A stretch of DNA of 64,000 bases from positions 372,001 through 436,000 of the forward strand of contig SCHM01000004.1 in assembly GCA_004123355.1 (NCBI GenBank), in the 5' to 3' direction. This DNA is from Amphirosellinia nigrospora (taxonomy: Eukaryota; Ascomycota; Sordariomycetes; Xylariales; Xylariaceae). Under the pieces are notes generated by a model. The model did no database searches. It saw nothing but the letters and a program-made list of their open reading frames with translations, and was not told the origin of the DNA. Each line of letters begins with the position of its first letter. The stretch's first letter is position 1. Of the stretch, positions 45,871-58,400 are shown piece after piece. The position numbers were made by a program, and so were the translations under genes.

Positions 45871-48430
45871 TACTCTGTGATGGGATCCACCGGCTGGGTC
45901 AAATAAAGGGACTTGTCTAGTGTGTCTACCAACCTACAGTCTTTTATAGGGGGTTGTACCGGTGTTGTTTACACTCGAACTCAGAATTATCGTGCTTGCG
46001 AGCGTACTATCATACTGTATAGGACGTCAGTGCTCATACATATACGTACTGTAGTTAGATATACTGATCTAGCTAGCTCATTGTGATGGGAATGGCAGCA
46101 CATATGCATGAACAGAGCACATCCTTAACTACCTAGCACCTTGTGCGTAACTGGGGGACCCTAAAAATCGGGCGGAGAGGGGGTGTATTGAGCAAAAAGG
46201 GGGGGAGGGGGGTCGCCAATGGAGAAGCTGACTTTCCCATCGCGGGCTCAAATGGCATTTACGCCAAAAACCCATGGCGTCAAATTTCATTTTCCTTCTA
46301 CTCTTTTCAGGGCAGGCATCGCTATAGTTTCATCAGGAACGGTAAGGTATTTGTGATTAAGACCCTGAATGTCGTCAAACCTGAACTAACCTTTACTCAC
46401 AAATGTAGCTCGGGTTTTCCCCTCTATGCCACTGGTAGACGGAGGCATCGTAACCCCTAAGCTACTAGCAGGTCATATTCATGAAAAACTACCGTATGTA
46501 CTCTTATATTGATTTGTCTACTATTATATTAAATAAACCAATAGATATACCAGATATAAAAAGAAAAGATCCAAACTTGATCAGGCAACTAGTCTAGTAA
46601 CGTATGAGTGTTAAATAGATAAAAAAAAAAGTATTGGCAGACTCCAGTTCCGCTCTTGGCTCGATGGAGAGCGGAATAGAAATACTGTAATGCTCTTCTT
46701 GTACCCGTTACTTTTTACTTGACAGCTGACAAGACGAGAACAAGACAACTCTTTTACATATACTAGGTATGTACACTACCTACTCACAGGACTCGCTCGG
46801 GATTTACGTGAAAGTGGGCTGCAGATGGACCCTCAAATTCACCAACATGGCTGGCTGCATGCGACGGCGAATCAGATGCCCACGCTAGATATGCTCGATG
46901 ACATCAATAACTCCTCCCGAATCCTAGCTATATCTCACTTTTATTTTTTTTTCTCCCTTCCTTTCTTCAGCCGTGTGGGTTTTGTCTTAGGTACCGCCCT
47001 GCTTTTCTGGAATTGGGTCCCTCCTCGGCTTATATACTAGGTACGTGGTAGGTTCGCTACTTATCATAGATAGATAGGTACTTGGACTTGAGATGCTACG
47101 GTACATAGCTTCTTGTGTAAGTAGAAATGCGCACAGTATTTTTTTTCTTCCTTTGGTTTTGAGGCGCATTTAACCTTGATAGGCAATTAATGAATTCGTT
47201 CGTTGTCTTTTATTTCAAACGCCAAGCTTCGTGGTGGGCCAGCCGCGCGGCGTTGCTTCTGCGCCCTGATAACCCGGATACAGTACAATACAGAACGCAG
47301 TATTTGGGCAGATTATTACATGCTATATTGACGGTAAGGAGCCGAGGGATTCTGCACACTGCCTACATATGATATTGTAACGTAGTAGGTAGTATCACAA
47401 GTATCTGCCTGACTTATCTCTCTCTCAAGTACCTATAGGAAATACTATTTCTACTCTGGCCTAGATAAGTATCTACGTACTCAGTGATTAAATACTGTAC
47501 TCAAGTAACTAACAAGTGCGAAGTCGGCCTCATGGCGGGTTTGGAGAGGAGATTCTACTGTGATACTTGTCCCGATTAGTGCCCTAGCAAGCCGGACATG
47601 CCGGGGCCGAGGATCTGTACCTAAGCGTTCTACCGCCGTTATACGGATTACCCGTCCTGGAACAGCTTATACAGCGAGACCGTGCGAGGTACACAACCGT
47701 CGAGAGTGTTATATCAAGGTACTCAAAAAACCGTTTAACCGTGCAAGTAGTATATTGTACGACAGCCAGCAATGATGGACTCACCACACTACACTAAGCT
47801 GACGAGAGATGGCATGAATCGTGAACCGGCTCGCCAACGTGCCGCACCCCAACTCGTCCCAGATACACACGACCCAAGCCCTATATTTTCTTTACCGCCA
47901 TAAGAGCGATAGAGCGAGAGAGAGAGAGAGACAGACGGAGAGGGGAGAATTAACCGTATTCTTCGGATCACAGTGGCAAATTTCGCGTATGGGGGGCTCT
48001 CCCATCTTACTGCATGTGCAGTACTGTACTTTGCAAGAAGAAGAAGAGAAACCAAACCAGGCGTGCTATTAGCAGGTAATAATAATAAGGAGGAAGCGAA
48101 TAAGTAGATAGATACATGAACATGACGCTCGCCAGGAAGCAAGGAAAGCAAGAAAGGCCCGCCCCCTTCGGTTGGCTATATTGGTAAGTAAGTACTGTAC
48201 AGACAAAACAAACCATGTAAACTATCTGGGTATGTATGTATGTATGTACACTATGAGATGCGCCATCGAAAGGACCCTGAAGATCTCACAAAAAGATGTC
48301 GTCTGTACGATGATGCGGACGAGATCTTGGCCTCCCCGGTGGGAAAGATCTTCCCATTTTGAGCCAATCAAACCCCGCCCGCGAGTTGCCCTTTTCAATT
48401 GCCAGTTGTCCACATCCCCGGTTGAGGGAG

Positions 48431-48455
48431 GGTAGGGTAGGGTAGGGTAGGGTAG
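48431..48455. repeat. (GGTAG)5 microsatellite
   Basis: Five GGTAG units in a G-rich context. The unit differs from the fungal telomere repeat TTAGGG. Confidence 0.95.
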
Positions 48456-48972
48456 GAGGGGGCTTTATTAGCCAAACCAACGCTCCTCCTCCTCCCCCGA
48501 GCCAAAGCGAGCGCCGGGCTGAACTTGACTGGCTTGGTTTGACCCCATCCCCCGGGGCGCAACTCAACGTCATCGGCCCCGTGAGCGAGACAGGGCCGTG
48601 TCGTCATTGGGATGGGGGACCGTGGGTTCGCTAAAGAAACATTTCAACCAACCACACACACGCGTCCACCGAACCGCATAGCCCAAACGGTCGCTTGTGG
48701 TAGGTAATAAGAACCTTTTTTTGGTCTTTTAGATGAAGTTGTAATAATAATAGTAATAATAAAAAAACAGTTGTCGTCCCGATATGGAAGAAGAAAAGAA
48801 GAGCGCTTAATTTACGTTGATATTACCGCGCCATCTTACGGTGGCCACCCTCTCTCTCTCTCTCACTCACTCCCAGTCTCCTCCGCCCCCGCGCCCCCGG
48901 CTCGTCATCCGCCCACGAACATAGCGGCTATCGAGGCGGTAAAGGGTACAGACAGGTAAGGGTATGGAGATA

Positions 48973-48997
48973 GGGGGGGGGGGGGGGGGGGGGGGGG
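48973..48997. repeat. 25-base poly-G run
   Basis: A continuous run of G flanked by ATA and AAA. Its length is likely unreliable. Confidence 0.9.
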
Positions 48998-49340
48998 AAA
49001 CCCGACCCAATAGCTCCTCCCGCCTGCCTGCCTCCGTCGATGCGTTTTTTGGGCGGAAAGTATGACGGCACAGGACCCTCTAGTCGAAACCGGCCTTTTG
49101 CTGGATTCGGGGGGAGGGGCGGGCCAACTTACTCCTTTCCTGCTCCTCCTCCTCTCTCGTTTCTTCGTTCTTCGTTCTTGGAATACATACGTGTGGGATG
49201 GGAATTGGAGAGAGGCTGCAGCTTCTGACGACAGTCGTCGTCTCTTCCCGGTCCTTCACCCGTCAAATAGGGTTCGCCGCCGGCCCCCTTGTCTCCTCCG
49301 TCACGAGAAACATGCCCGTCAGGTTTTGTAATCTTTTTTT

Positions 49341-49373
49341 TTTGTCTTTCTTTCTTTCTTTCGTTCTTTCTTT
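49341..49373. repeat. (TTTC)n pyrimidine tract
   Basis: A T run followed by TTTC/TTTG-type units in gene-free DNA. Confidence 0.8.
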
Positions 49374-52300
49374 TCTATTACGACCATGGGTAGATGACAT
49401 ATTACCAACAACTCAATTTCTTGCAAAACGGGGCCAGTGCGCGTGCGCGCCGTTGTCCGACGGAAGATTTCATGACGTCCCTACCGTCCGTCTCCCCCGC
49501 GGTGGAGAATCCTGACAGCAGTGTACACACACATAGTAGAAAGGCGGCTCCACGAGTTGGAAAAAAAAATTGTCCCATACATTTTATCTCACAGGCGGCG
49601 ACTTGACAAAAGCATGGCGGGCCGAAGATACATTTGTGGAAAATGCAACCGAAACAACGCAAGGCAGAAGTACCACCACCTCCTCCCCTACGACTCTACA
49701 CCCACGCCGATACCCGTTACCTTCTCGATGCAGAATATGCCCATGACACTAGACATTCGTATCCGATCGTAGTCCGATAGATTTGCATATAAATCATGCC
49801 TTAGCGTCGATAAGAGTCCCATCACGTTGTTTTTAATGCCGGTAGGGGGGGGGGTTCAAACTGCAACTAAACTCGCTGCCTTGGAGGAGGAGCGTACATC
49901 CACTGCGGCTTTTTCTTTTCTCTCTCTTTCTTTCTTTCATCAGCCTCGTCAAAAGTCGGTGGTTGCGTTGTCCTAACTACTGTAGTACTAATGTCATGCT
50001 TGTTGGCGTGTGCTGACGCTCGTTGAAATGTATAATGTATGGGGCTCTTTGCCACCGGGTGCCAAGCTAGCCGTTTCCTGTTTGTTCTGTTTTTCGATGG
50101 GGTCATCCACATATGCCTCCAGCGTCTATTTATCTTGACTACAAGAAGACTACTGTAGATGGCCGTATGTGTGTGTGTGTAGTGTAGTGTGGTGTGATGT
50201 AGTGTATGCCTGCTCTCGTGGCGACACCGTCCTGGCGCTACCTCACCTCGATGTTGTCATTGTACAGGAGGCTACCCGCACACACACACACGCACACGAG
50301 AACTATAGAAGTTACGTTGGAATGGACAGTCCAATCGCCTCCCCGTGCGTTGGAACACGTAAGCGACAACAGCAAGACAAAGTTCCTTCCCAAAGAATAC
50401 TACACTAAGTAAGGAAAATATACGTATATCTCGTAGTAACTACGGTCAGTATGTAGTGTGGTTATAATGTAGCTCAGGTGGGTAGCGTGTGACGATCGCC
50501 CGCGACCAGCAATCGGGGAAAAAAACCCAATCTGCTTTGCCAATCTTCGTCCCGCAACGCTCTACCTGCCGTAGTAGCGTCAGAGATGCCCACTAACGAA
50601 CGCTAGGGAAGGCACACGCAGAAGCAGAAGCACAAGCAGAGGCGGCGCGGATGGGCACACAAGATGCAGTCGTTCTCTTTTGGCGTGTTTCAAGTTGGAT
50701 GGTTCGTTGTCGATTCGGGCCTAGCGGGCGTCGATCCCGCATCCCGAACAGGCATGCTATGCTATTCTTCTTGTGTGCCAGCGTTTTTGGCGCTCTTCTC
50801 CATTGTTTTCTGCTTCTTTTCGTTCCTTCCATCGCACAGGCTTTCTTTCTTTCCCCTTTCGCAGGCCCCTCATCCCCCACCTAACCCCGGTTTCGTACAC
50901 TAGGGGTCAGCCGTAAATGTTTGGCGCGCGAGTCAGAGAGAGAGACGTGAGATTGGGGGCCGGTTTTTTTTTCTCCTCTCTTTCTCTCTTGACGATACAC
51001 TACTATGTATACACTATTCGCGCGCCAGCTAATCGCCTTTCTCACTTCGCCTTCCCCGTATGTACAAGTTTTCGCCCACACCGCGGTCCGCGGCTCGTGA
51101 TGTGTGCATCCTATCGCCGCATATTCGCAATGCAAACTAGCATCGATGACAGCGGGGAGGCGCAAGCCGCTAAACCAGTTAGACCAATCTAACTACTTAG
51201 TAAACTAACTAACTTAACCACGTACCTAAGGTAGGTATGGGGCTGGCTATTCTCAGCCGCCGGCCTCGGCATGGGAGATTTGTTGGAAAAATCCATTATA
51301 CTGTACTTGCTGATGAAATACCTATGCTATGCTATGCGTAAACGAAAACTGATATCGTCATGTTAATTAAACACGCCTCGGTACGGCATATACACTAGGC
51401 CGTCGAGGCGAGTAAGCGAGGGAACATGATAGGTCGTCAATTTAAAAAGCCAGCCGCTTATCTGATACAAACGCCTCGGAATCTCAACAAAACAGGAAGT
51501 AGTGTAATGTATAGAGGAAATGGGAAAATGGGTCGCGCCTAATCTAAAAAAAAAAAAAGTTGCAAAATACCCCAGATCAACAATGCATAACCCAATCAAC
51601 GTGGCAGCCTGTTGGTGTCCTCATGGTTTCTGCCATTGGTGATGGGTAAGGCTCGAAGGGGGTTCGGTTCGAAGCGACGCCTGCCAGGTATGGAGGTTGC
51701 GGCGACGATCCAACCAGGATCTCGACGGCTGGCTCAGCCACTAACATCTTCGAGGCATCGAAAAATCTCTCACATGAGTTACCCGTCACGGGCACGAGAC
51801 AGTCATCAAGACAGAGCGAGATGAGGGGGAAGAGGGGGTCTGGAGAAGAGAAAGGTGCCCCTTCAATAGCAGTGGCATGCGATCATTCGTCTCGCATCTT
51901 CGCGATATGTAAATGAGCATCTCGAGCTGTGTCGATCATCGCCAGTAGTTGTACATCTCCCGTGACTACTATATCTAACCTAGAAAATGCATACTGAACT
52001 GATATGTTACGACAGGGAAAACTGGTTCATCGTGCAGAAGAGTCAATCTTCTGACTCTTTGTATTTATCTTGCTGTGTAAGCTATTAAAGTACATGGGCA
52101 TAGCGAGCGTCGGTTTCCTCGTCCAGTGGCACCGTAAGCCAGTGTCATCCAGTAGGAATTGATAGGCTGCCCATCCAATTTCTCTCCTCCTCAGGGTATA
52201 CGCTTAGTATGACTATTGGTACAATGTGGTCTTTCACCACCTGCTCGTCCCCTTTCCGAGTGGTTTCAATGTAATATCGTAGTGCCGCCTCTGTCAACAC

Positions 52301-52775
52301 TCGCGGATAGTGCCCTCGTCAAAGCCGCGTGAATGCAAATCGTGCAATGTATCTCCCATCATTTAAAACTCCTGAAACGCCACGATGGTGAGGGTATCTC
52401 CTCGCAGAAGTCCAAACCCAAACAGCAGCCGCCGTGTTGTGAGACAATCATGAGCGACCAGCGAGGAAGCGTCAATGCCGTAAAACGAGTCTTTGCGCCC
52501 AAATTCTAAATGGCGATCAATGCCCCAAGACAATACCAAGAACGTCATAAAAATTATTTCCTATAGCAGCGCAGACCCAGTCCGCGTGTTGACAATAGAA
52601 TGTCTTTTTTGTCCCAATCACGCCGGTATATGGGGTAAACGATGTGGTGACTGGTATCCTTCACTTTTTCCCAGAGCAATGGATATGCTTGGCAAGGTAC
52701 TTATAAAACAGGTTGCCACGGAACGTATCTTGATCGTTGGCCAGATGTTGAATTGTTCAAAATCAAATGTCGCTT

Positions 52776-54066
52776 TCAGTCAGAGTGATCGTCTTGGTGA
52801 TCCTCGGATCCAGCCTCGGACTTGGTGTCCATTTTATGGACTTTCCGATGTCTCCGTAAATTGGATACTACGGAGAAGTGTCGACCGCATCCTTCGACCT
52901 CGCAGCAAAAGGCTAGTAGTCGGTGTCAGCATTAGCGTTTCGTTATTACCCACAATTCTTGATTTCGTATGCCACTTACGCTTCTCGCCTGTATGACTGT
53001 ACATGTGTGTTTGTAAGGAGCTTGGCCGTGTGAACCGCTTGTCGCATACTTTGCACTTGTGCTTCTTTTGTGTACTCGATGACACTTTGGAGCTGAACTG
53101 GCCCATCATCGACTGTGGTGCGGGGGGCGGTTGAGTCATCAGACTAGGTCGGGGTAATGTGCGCGAAGTGACAGACTCGATATCTGAGCCCGCCGTCGAG
53201 TAATCACTAACTGAGTCGACCGACGCGGCATAATAGCCACCGCCATAGTTGCTCGCCGAAGATATAGACGAGCTCGTGGAGTGCGTCGACGGAAACCCGT
53301 ATGAATCCGCCGACCCCCTGCCACGGCTGTTGGGTGGGTAGATGGCCCGAGGCGTTTCTTGGCTCATGGCCAGCATTCCTTGACCTGCGTCAATAGCGTC
53401 TGCAAAGCTCCTCCGGTCATCTGTAGGCTGGATGCCTCTGTGATCTATGTCAACCAATGAATTCCGGTGGGACCGAATGAAACCGCCTGCGCTAGAATTG
53501 ATTGACGACAGAGAGGAAACTGACGATTGTGAATACCTTCGGTTGTCGGCTTCTGGCGCGAGAGCGAATGTGGAACGCATCGGAGCTGGGGCATACCCAG
53601 ACACGCCATCGTACGAGCTGGGTGATGCGGAATATGTCGCGTGGACGGGAGAGGCCGAGGCCGTGGCGTACGATGGCTCTCCGTAGGCAGCAGATGTTGT
53701 CTGCATACGGTTGAGGCTCAGAAGATCTTGGGGCATATTGAGTAAGTTTGGTTGTTCATATACGTCCGCCATGAGAGTGCTACCTGCTGCTGAAGACGTG
53801 ACGGGAATGCTTCCGTACGGCGCCATTGAGGCACTAGTATTGGCGCTTGGCCTGCTGGAGGGATGGTGCTTCGCCATGGAGTCGAGCCCGCCGAGGTTGG
53901 TGTTTAAACCACCTTGCGAATACATGCCATGGTGGCCATGCTGGTTTGCCGAACCCGTGGCCCACGGGTTGGTGAAATGGGGCGAGTTCGAGTAGGAAGA
54001 CATGTGGCCGAAGTGAAGAGCTCCGAGTCGTGATTGATTGTCAAGAGTCATAGTCATCGTCGACAA
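52776..54066 (-). CDS. flbC: C2H2 zinc-finger regulator, FlbC-like
   Basis: Two exons: 54066-52980 and 52912-52776, with a 67-nt intron; the protein has 407 residues and no frame break. It starts MSTMTMTLDNQS (two further Met codons follow closely). Residues 1-330 are Ser/Tyr/Ala/Gly-rich low complexity, as in developmental regulators. Two C2H2 fingers lie at the C-terminus: CKVCDKRFTRPSSLQTHMYS, ending in H, then TGEK, and after the splice CEVEGCGRHFSVVSNLRRHR, ending KVH. The intron falls exactly in the linker between the fingers (GEK|PF). The finger pair resembles FlbC of Aspergillus, an activator of conidiation; the identification is from memory of that finger sequence, so the symbol is tentative. 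The tail is acidic (SEAGSEDHQDDHSD). It is nuclear. The gene stands alone in more than 8 kb of gene-free DNA, as often seen for developmental regulators with long leaders. Confidence 0.85.
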
Positions 54067-55483
54067 GAAAGGAACAAGTGGTGGTTGGCGAACAGTGAAG
54101 CCCTCGACACGGTATCATGAAATAACAATAGACGATAGCAAGACGATGCGCGCTCGTCGGTCTCCAATATAACAAGCCCTAGGGAGTTCGCGCTGATCAG
54201 ATGCAAGATCCCGAAGGAGACAGATTCGTGTCACCCAGCCGAGACGGTGACCTTTGTTTCAAAGGTCCAGTGAAAGAAGGGACGTTCCGAATGGTAGAGG
54301 GGGGATCAGCGGGCCTTAAGTGCGTTTGTGTTGCGGTGTGTATATGTATATGTATATGTATGTGTGTCTGTAGGAAGCTCACAAGGGCCACGGCCAGGAA
54401 CCCTCGACGGTTGAATATAGACAGGTACAACCAGGAGGCTAGTCTCGCAGGTAGTGTACTTCCTACCAGGTCAAGCCGTCGAAGCTTAACAGACTCCAGT
54501 AATTGGGAACGAGTGGAGCCGCGAGCTTGGCCTGCTTAGGCAGTTTTCAAAAGCCGTAAGAGAATCCTATCCAGTGACGACGGTCCAGAGATGGATCGAC
54601 AGTCCTAATATCCTATGAGAGAGGCGGTCCTGGGGCAACAGGGTTTAACGGTAGCAAGGTTGGAGGCCGAGTGATATTGTAGGCTCGCTCCGGGGCGGAG
54701 GGAGATATGTGAATAAGATGGTGCCCAATTTTGACAGGAGCCGTTTTAGGTGACCACCGATCATGAGAATGTGGAGTGGAGTGGCTCGTTTCAAGACCGA
54801 AGAGTCAAAGATCAGCAGCGCTGCCAGATATCTGGGAGGTCGGAGTGCGTCCGTGTAGATACAGCGGACACTGTACGGTGATCCAAGACTTGCAGATAGA
54901 ACACTGGAGCGTGGGTCGAGTGTTTCTGCGTGAGGTGACGGACGGCGAGGCGAGGCTAGTCTATCGTCACCGTCTCTTTGTTGAGGATGGTGTTGAGGCT
55001 GATGATGTTTCGTAGAGTTGACAGTATAATTCGGGAGAGCAAACAAACAAAAACAAAAACCCAAGGCAGCGCGAGTGCAGGGGAGAGCAGGCTTAAGATA
55101 ATCTGCAAGACAACCGCGGGACCACACTACGGCTGCTGCTACTACTACTACGTATGTATTCCTATGATGGAATGAAAGGTCGATACGTCAACTGACAGAT
55201 TCGTTAGCTTGTCGGCAAGTTGCCCATCTGATGGCCCCAAGACTCCCGAAGTGGGCGGCGCCGCAAGGTTAGGAAAGGCGTCTTTCTGGCTAGCAGAACC
55301 GGGAAGGGGTATCAGGTCCAGGGTCCACCGTCAACCCAGATGCGAGAATTGGCCAAGGTAATTGGATGGAATGTGGTACATACTGTGTCGACAAAGTGCC
55401 GGACTGGGTGAGCATAGCATGGGGATGGAGGCAAAATAAACCCCATCCAGCAGATAGTGTTGTGTATAGCGCCGACTGCGAGA

Positions 55484-55532
55484 TGGGTGACGGGTGACGG
55501 GTGATGGGTGCTGGGTGATGGGTGATGGATGG
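55484..55532. repeat. 7-bp minisatellite (TGGGTGA)7
   Basis: Seven tandem units of TGGGTGA, with C at the first position in two units and small changes in two others. Confidence 0.92.
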
Positions 55533-57239
55533 TGAGCAAAAAGAAAAGGGTCGGCCAAATAAAAACAAGAGTAGGTACAGTACACCACGGCTACTAGGAT
55601 GTCAGATATTATATGTATACAGTAGCATGTAGGTACCGTCACGCAGCATTGTACATGTACGTTCTACATATACGTCGATAGGTTCGTGTATCCACCACCC
55701 GTCTACAAGTCCAAATCCAAGTAGGTGTAAGTGTATACCACTTACATAACAGCTGGTTGTGTCCTCAGAGTATACTACCTGCCATAGGTTAAGTTGCAGA
55801 GGTGGGCTCATGGATTGTTGATGCGGTGCGGTGCTAGTATACAGAGCCATGCGTAGCTGATCAGGGGTTCATTACTTGATACACAGGTGGTGGGTGTGGA
55901 ACAATGTGCGTACAGTGCAGTACAGTACGGTACAGTACATAAACTCCAACTTGTGATAATAAGACGCGCCTCCGCCCCGGGGAGCGAGTAAATAGGGAGG
56001 GATGGAGAATGGGATGGGGATAAGTAACATACCATATGCATACCTAGCACATTGCTACTATACTACGTGTTTTGGTTGCCCTCTATGAGTGGTAGTAGAA
56101 GTAAGTAAGTGCTGAGAAGTAAGTGAATATTGTGTACATGCTTAGTAGTGTAGTATAACCCTTCCCACCGTCACGTCCTGCCCAAGGCTCTTCAATCCCG
56201 ACTCTTCAATGATTTGTAACTTAGCGCGGTCGGATAAAACATGAGTATATCTAAACCCAAACAAGTTAAAAAGAACCCGAAAAAAATATTTAGCACGCAG
56301 CAGTAAACAGCGCTGGACAGCAAGGCTGGCTATGCTAACCATGCTAGCTGACGCCACTGATGCGGAGGATGGGGGCGCCATTCCATCATGCAGGGTCTCC
56401 TCTCTCCCCGTCGTCTTCCGCTTATACATATGTTGAGTATCTTATAGTCATATATGATAATAGCAGCTAGATATCAACAATGAGATCAGTCGCTTTGTTA
56501 TCATTCAGTCATACACTACTTGCCACTTCAGAATGGGCGAGAAGAGACACGTACGCCAGTGATGGGTTTGAGAGGTCGAATTTGGAGTATCCCATCAAAT
56601 GGAATACAGTGTATACAGTGCACATACAAATGGAGAGGCTAAAAGATTGAGTCCAATCTGCAACATGCAACATGCACCCTGCAACCTGCAACCTGGGGAG
56701 GGGTTTACAAGGTAGGACCGTACCTACGTCATTGGTGCTGTACCCGGTACATTAGCGAGCACAGGGCTAAGCGTCATCCCTGTTCAAATCCCACCCCGAA
56801 AGGGTCAAGTACCGGTACTTCGCACGCCACCTGAGCTTCGATAGCTCGTCGACGCCGTCGAACAGATAAATTGAAATGCTATGTCTTGTTTGGGCCTAGC
56901 AGGCCAAGAGGTGAGAGAGAGAAAAAATTGTCCGGTTCAGTGACAGCCGTCATTTGAAAAAGGCATCTCTAATACCGAGTAAATTGTCAGCACACTTAGT
57001 TATAGTGGCCATGCCTAACAACCTTGTCCCGCAGGCTATCGAATTGGCATTTACTACTACGAGGCAGTTGTGGGTGCGGGTGGCAATAGACGTCGACATG
57101 AACCCCATGGGAGACTCGTGTTGCGTGCGTTGTGGTTGTGGTGTGCGTAGTGTAAACAAACAGCGCGGGATACAACGCATGAGTACTCTGAGACACGACC
57201 GAGTATATTTTTGGTAGGTGGCTATGCGTGTTGTGGGTG

Positions 57240-57285
57240 CCGGCCTTCGACCCTTCGACCCTTCGACCTTTGACCCTCCCTTCGA
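57240..57285. repeat. CCTTCGACC tandem repeat
   Basis: Three to four imperfect copies of a CCTTCGAC unit in gene-free DNA. Confidence 0.7.
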
Positions 57286-57675
57286 CACGGGCGCGCCGCA
57301 TGTGAGACGGCAACAGTCGTCATAGGAATGCCGGGAAACTGAAATAGCCACGCAGATGCTGCAAAACGCTGCTGGCTATAATGGATTCCGGGTGGCATGA
57401 ATGACGATGGTGGTAAGCCTCCTCTCTGCTCTGCCCTTGGTCTTGGGAGTAACATAATAGACATCGCCATACCCTATGACGACGCAACGCAATATTCGCT
57501 TCACACACCCTAGACTTGTGGGGTCAGATCATACTTCCTCCTTGCCTTACACCAAGCAAGCCATTCGTATTGGTCTTATCTTTTGCTATACACTACAGCA
57601 TAATCCTCCACTTCGCGCCATGTGCCAATATTATGGTCGTTCACGTTGCATTTGATCATTTTATATAAGCTTCTT

Positions 57676-58400
57676 TTACTCTCGTGGTTGAAACTGAGGC
57701 CTATCGGAGAGATTGAATTGGGTAGCATTGAGAGTTAGATACGTGTACTTATTTGGAATCCCTGAACGCCTTGCAAGTCTCTTGAATTTGGTGGCCTGCA
57801 TTTCGATATTGGTGCTCTGCGGTCTTGGTGTAAACGACGTCCCAATGTCTTTAATGAGGTTGAGTTCTGCCAGCAGCAGCCGTGGCGCGGGTGCGGGCAA
57901 ATCCTCGGTCGAATGTAGCAATCTTTTAGAACAATTGATGCAGCCTTTCAAGCCACCTCAACAGAATTATACACATGTTTCAGTTCGCCATGTCCGAGTT
58001 AGATGCCAGCATCAACGATACGAAGTTTGCTTCGACTTGGTGATTTGGCGGTTCGGTCCTGGATCCGAATATCACCGCGGTGCCCCGAAGAAAGGCCTTC
58101 CTTATTGGTACTTTGCATACGACGTTTATAACTCGACACATTGACGGTAACAGCGGTCCGTCTTTGATGTCTTGGACGATGACCTCATCGCGCACGACGC
58201 CTTCACGGCCCCCGTTCTCCTTGGCCTGCACCACGACAACTCAGGAGTCGTACCCACCAGATTCGCCTCTATCCATGTGGACGCCACATCCTGTCTGTAC
58301 GTAGTAACTAACACGATGCAGTAGGTTAGGTGTTCGGAGAAAGAAAAAGCCTCCACGAAATTGAGATTAATCAATTTATTGCATGCAGCTGGCAAATCTC
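57676..58400 (-). pseudogene. possible decayed gene, function unknown
   Basis: Minus-strand pieces look less random than their surroundings: VVVQAKENGGREGVVRDEVI, VQDIKDGPLLPSMCRVINVV and FLRGTAVIFGSRTEPPNHQV (about 58240-57985), then after stops LLHSTEDLPAPAPRLLLAEL and FKRLARRSGIPNKY (about 57950-57710). The pieces lie in different frames. I do not recognise a family. A plus-strand frame, 57713-58144, covers part of the same DNA and may be the shadow, or the reverse. Weak support; it may be chance. Confidence 0.22.

Larger units (their letters stand above)
45956..52775. other. about 6.8 kb gene-free region downstream of flbC-like gene
   Basis: No conserved protein recognised on either strand. 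It holds many microsatellites, long G runs and GC-rich patches with shadow frames (for example 48286-48607, 49040-49515, 50593-50903). The last part (about 51,900-52,775) may be the 3' UTR of the flbC-like gene. Confidence 0.5.
54067..57675. other. about 3.6 kb upstream region of the flbC-like gene
   Basis: Probably promoter and leader of the regulator. It contains a TATATG repeat (54340-54362) and a seven-base minisatellite. Open frames such as 54645-55127 and 56950-57351 are low complexity or shadowed. No gene recognised. Confidence 0.5.

Noticed and set aside
44490-45955. Terminal inverted repeats of the Tc1/mariner element
   Set aside because: GGTTGGT-like words occur near both ends in inverted orientation, but the match does not extend convincingly and no clear TA duplication was found.
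48431-48455. G-rich pentamer repeat as interstitial telomere
   Set aside because: The unit is GGTAG, not TTAGGG, and there are only five copies.
56750-56815. Possible tRNA because of TTCAAATCCCA
   Set aside because: The flanking five bases do not pair as a T stem, and no acceptor stem or anticodon arm fits.
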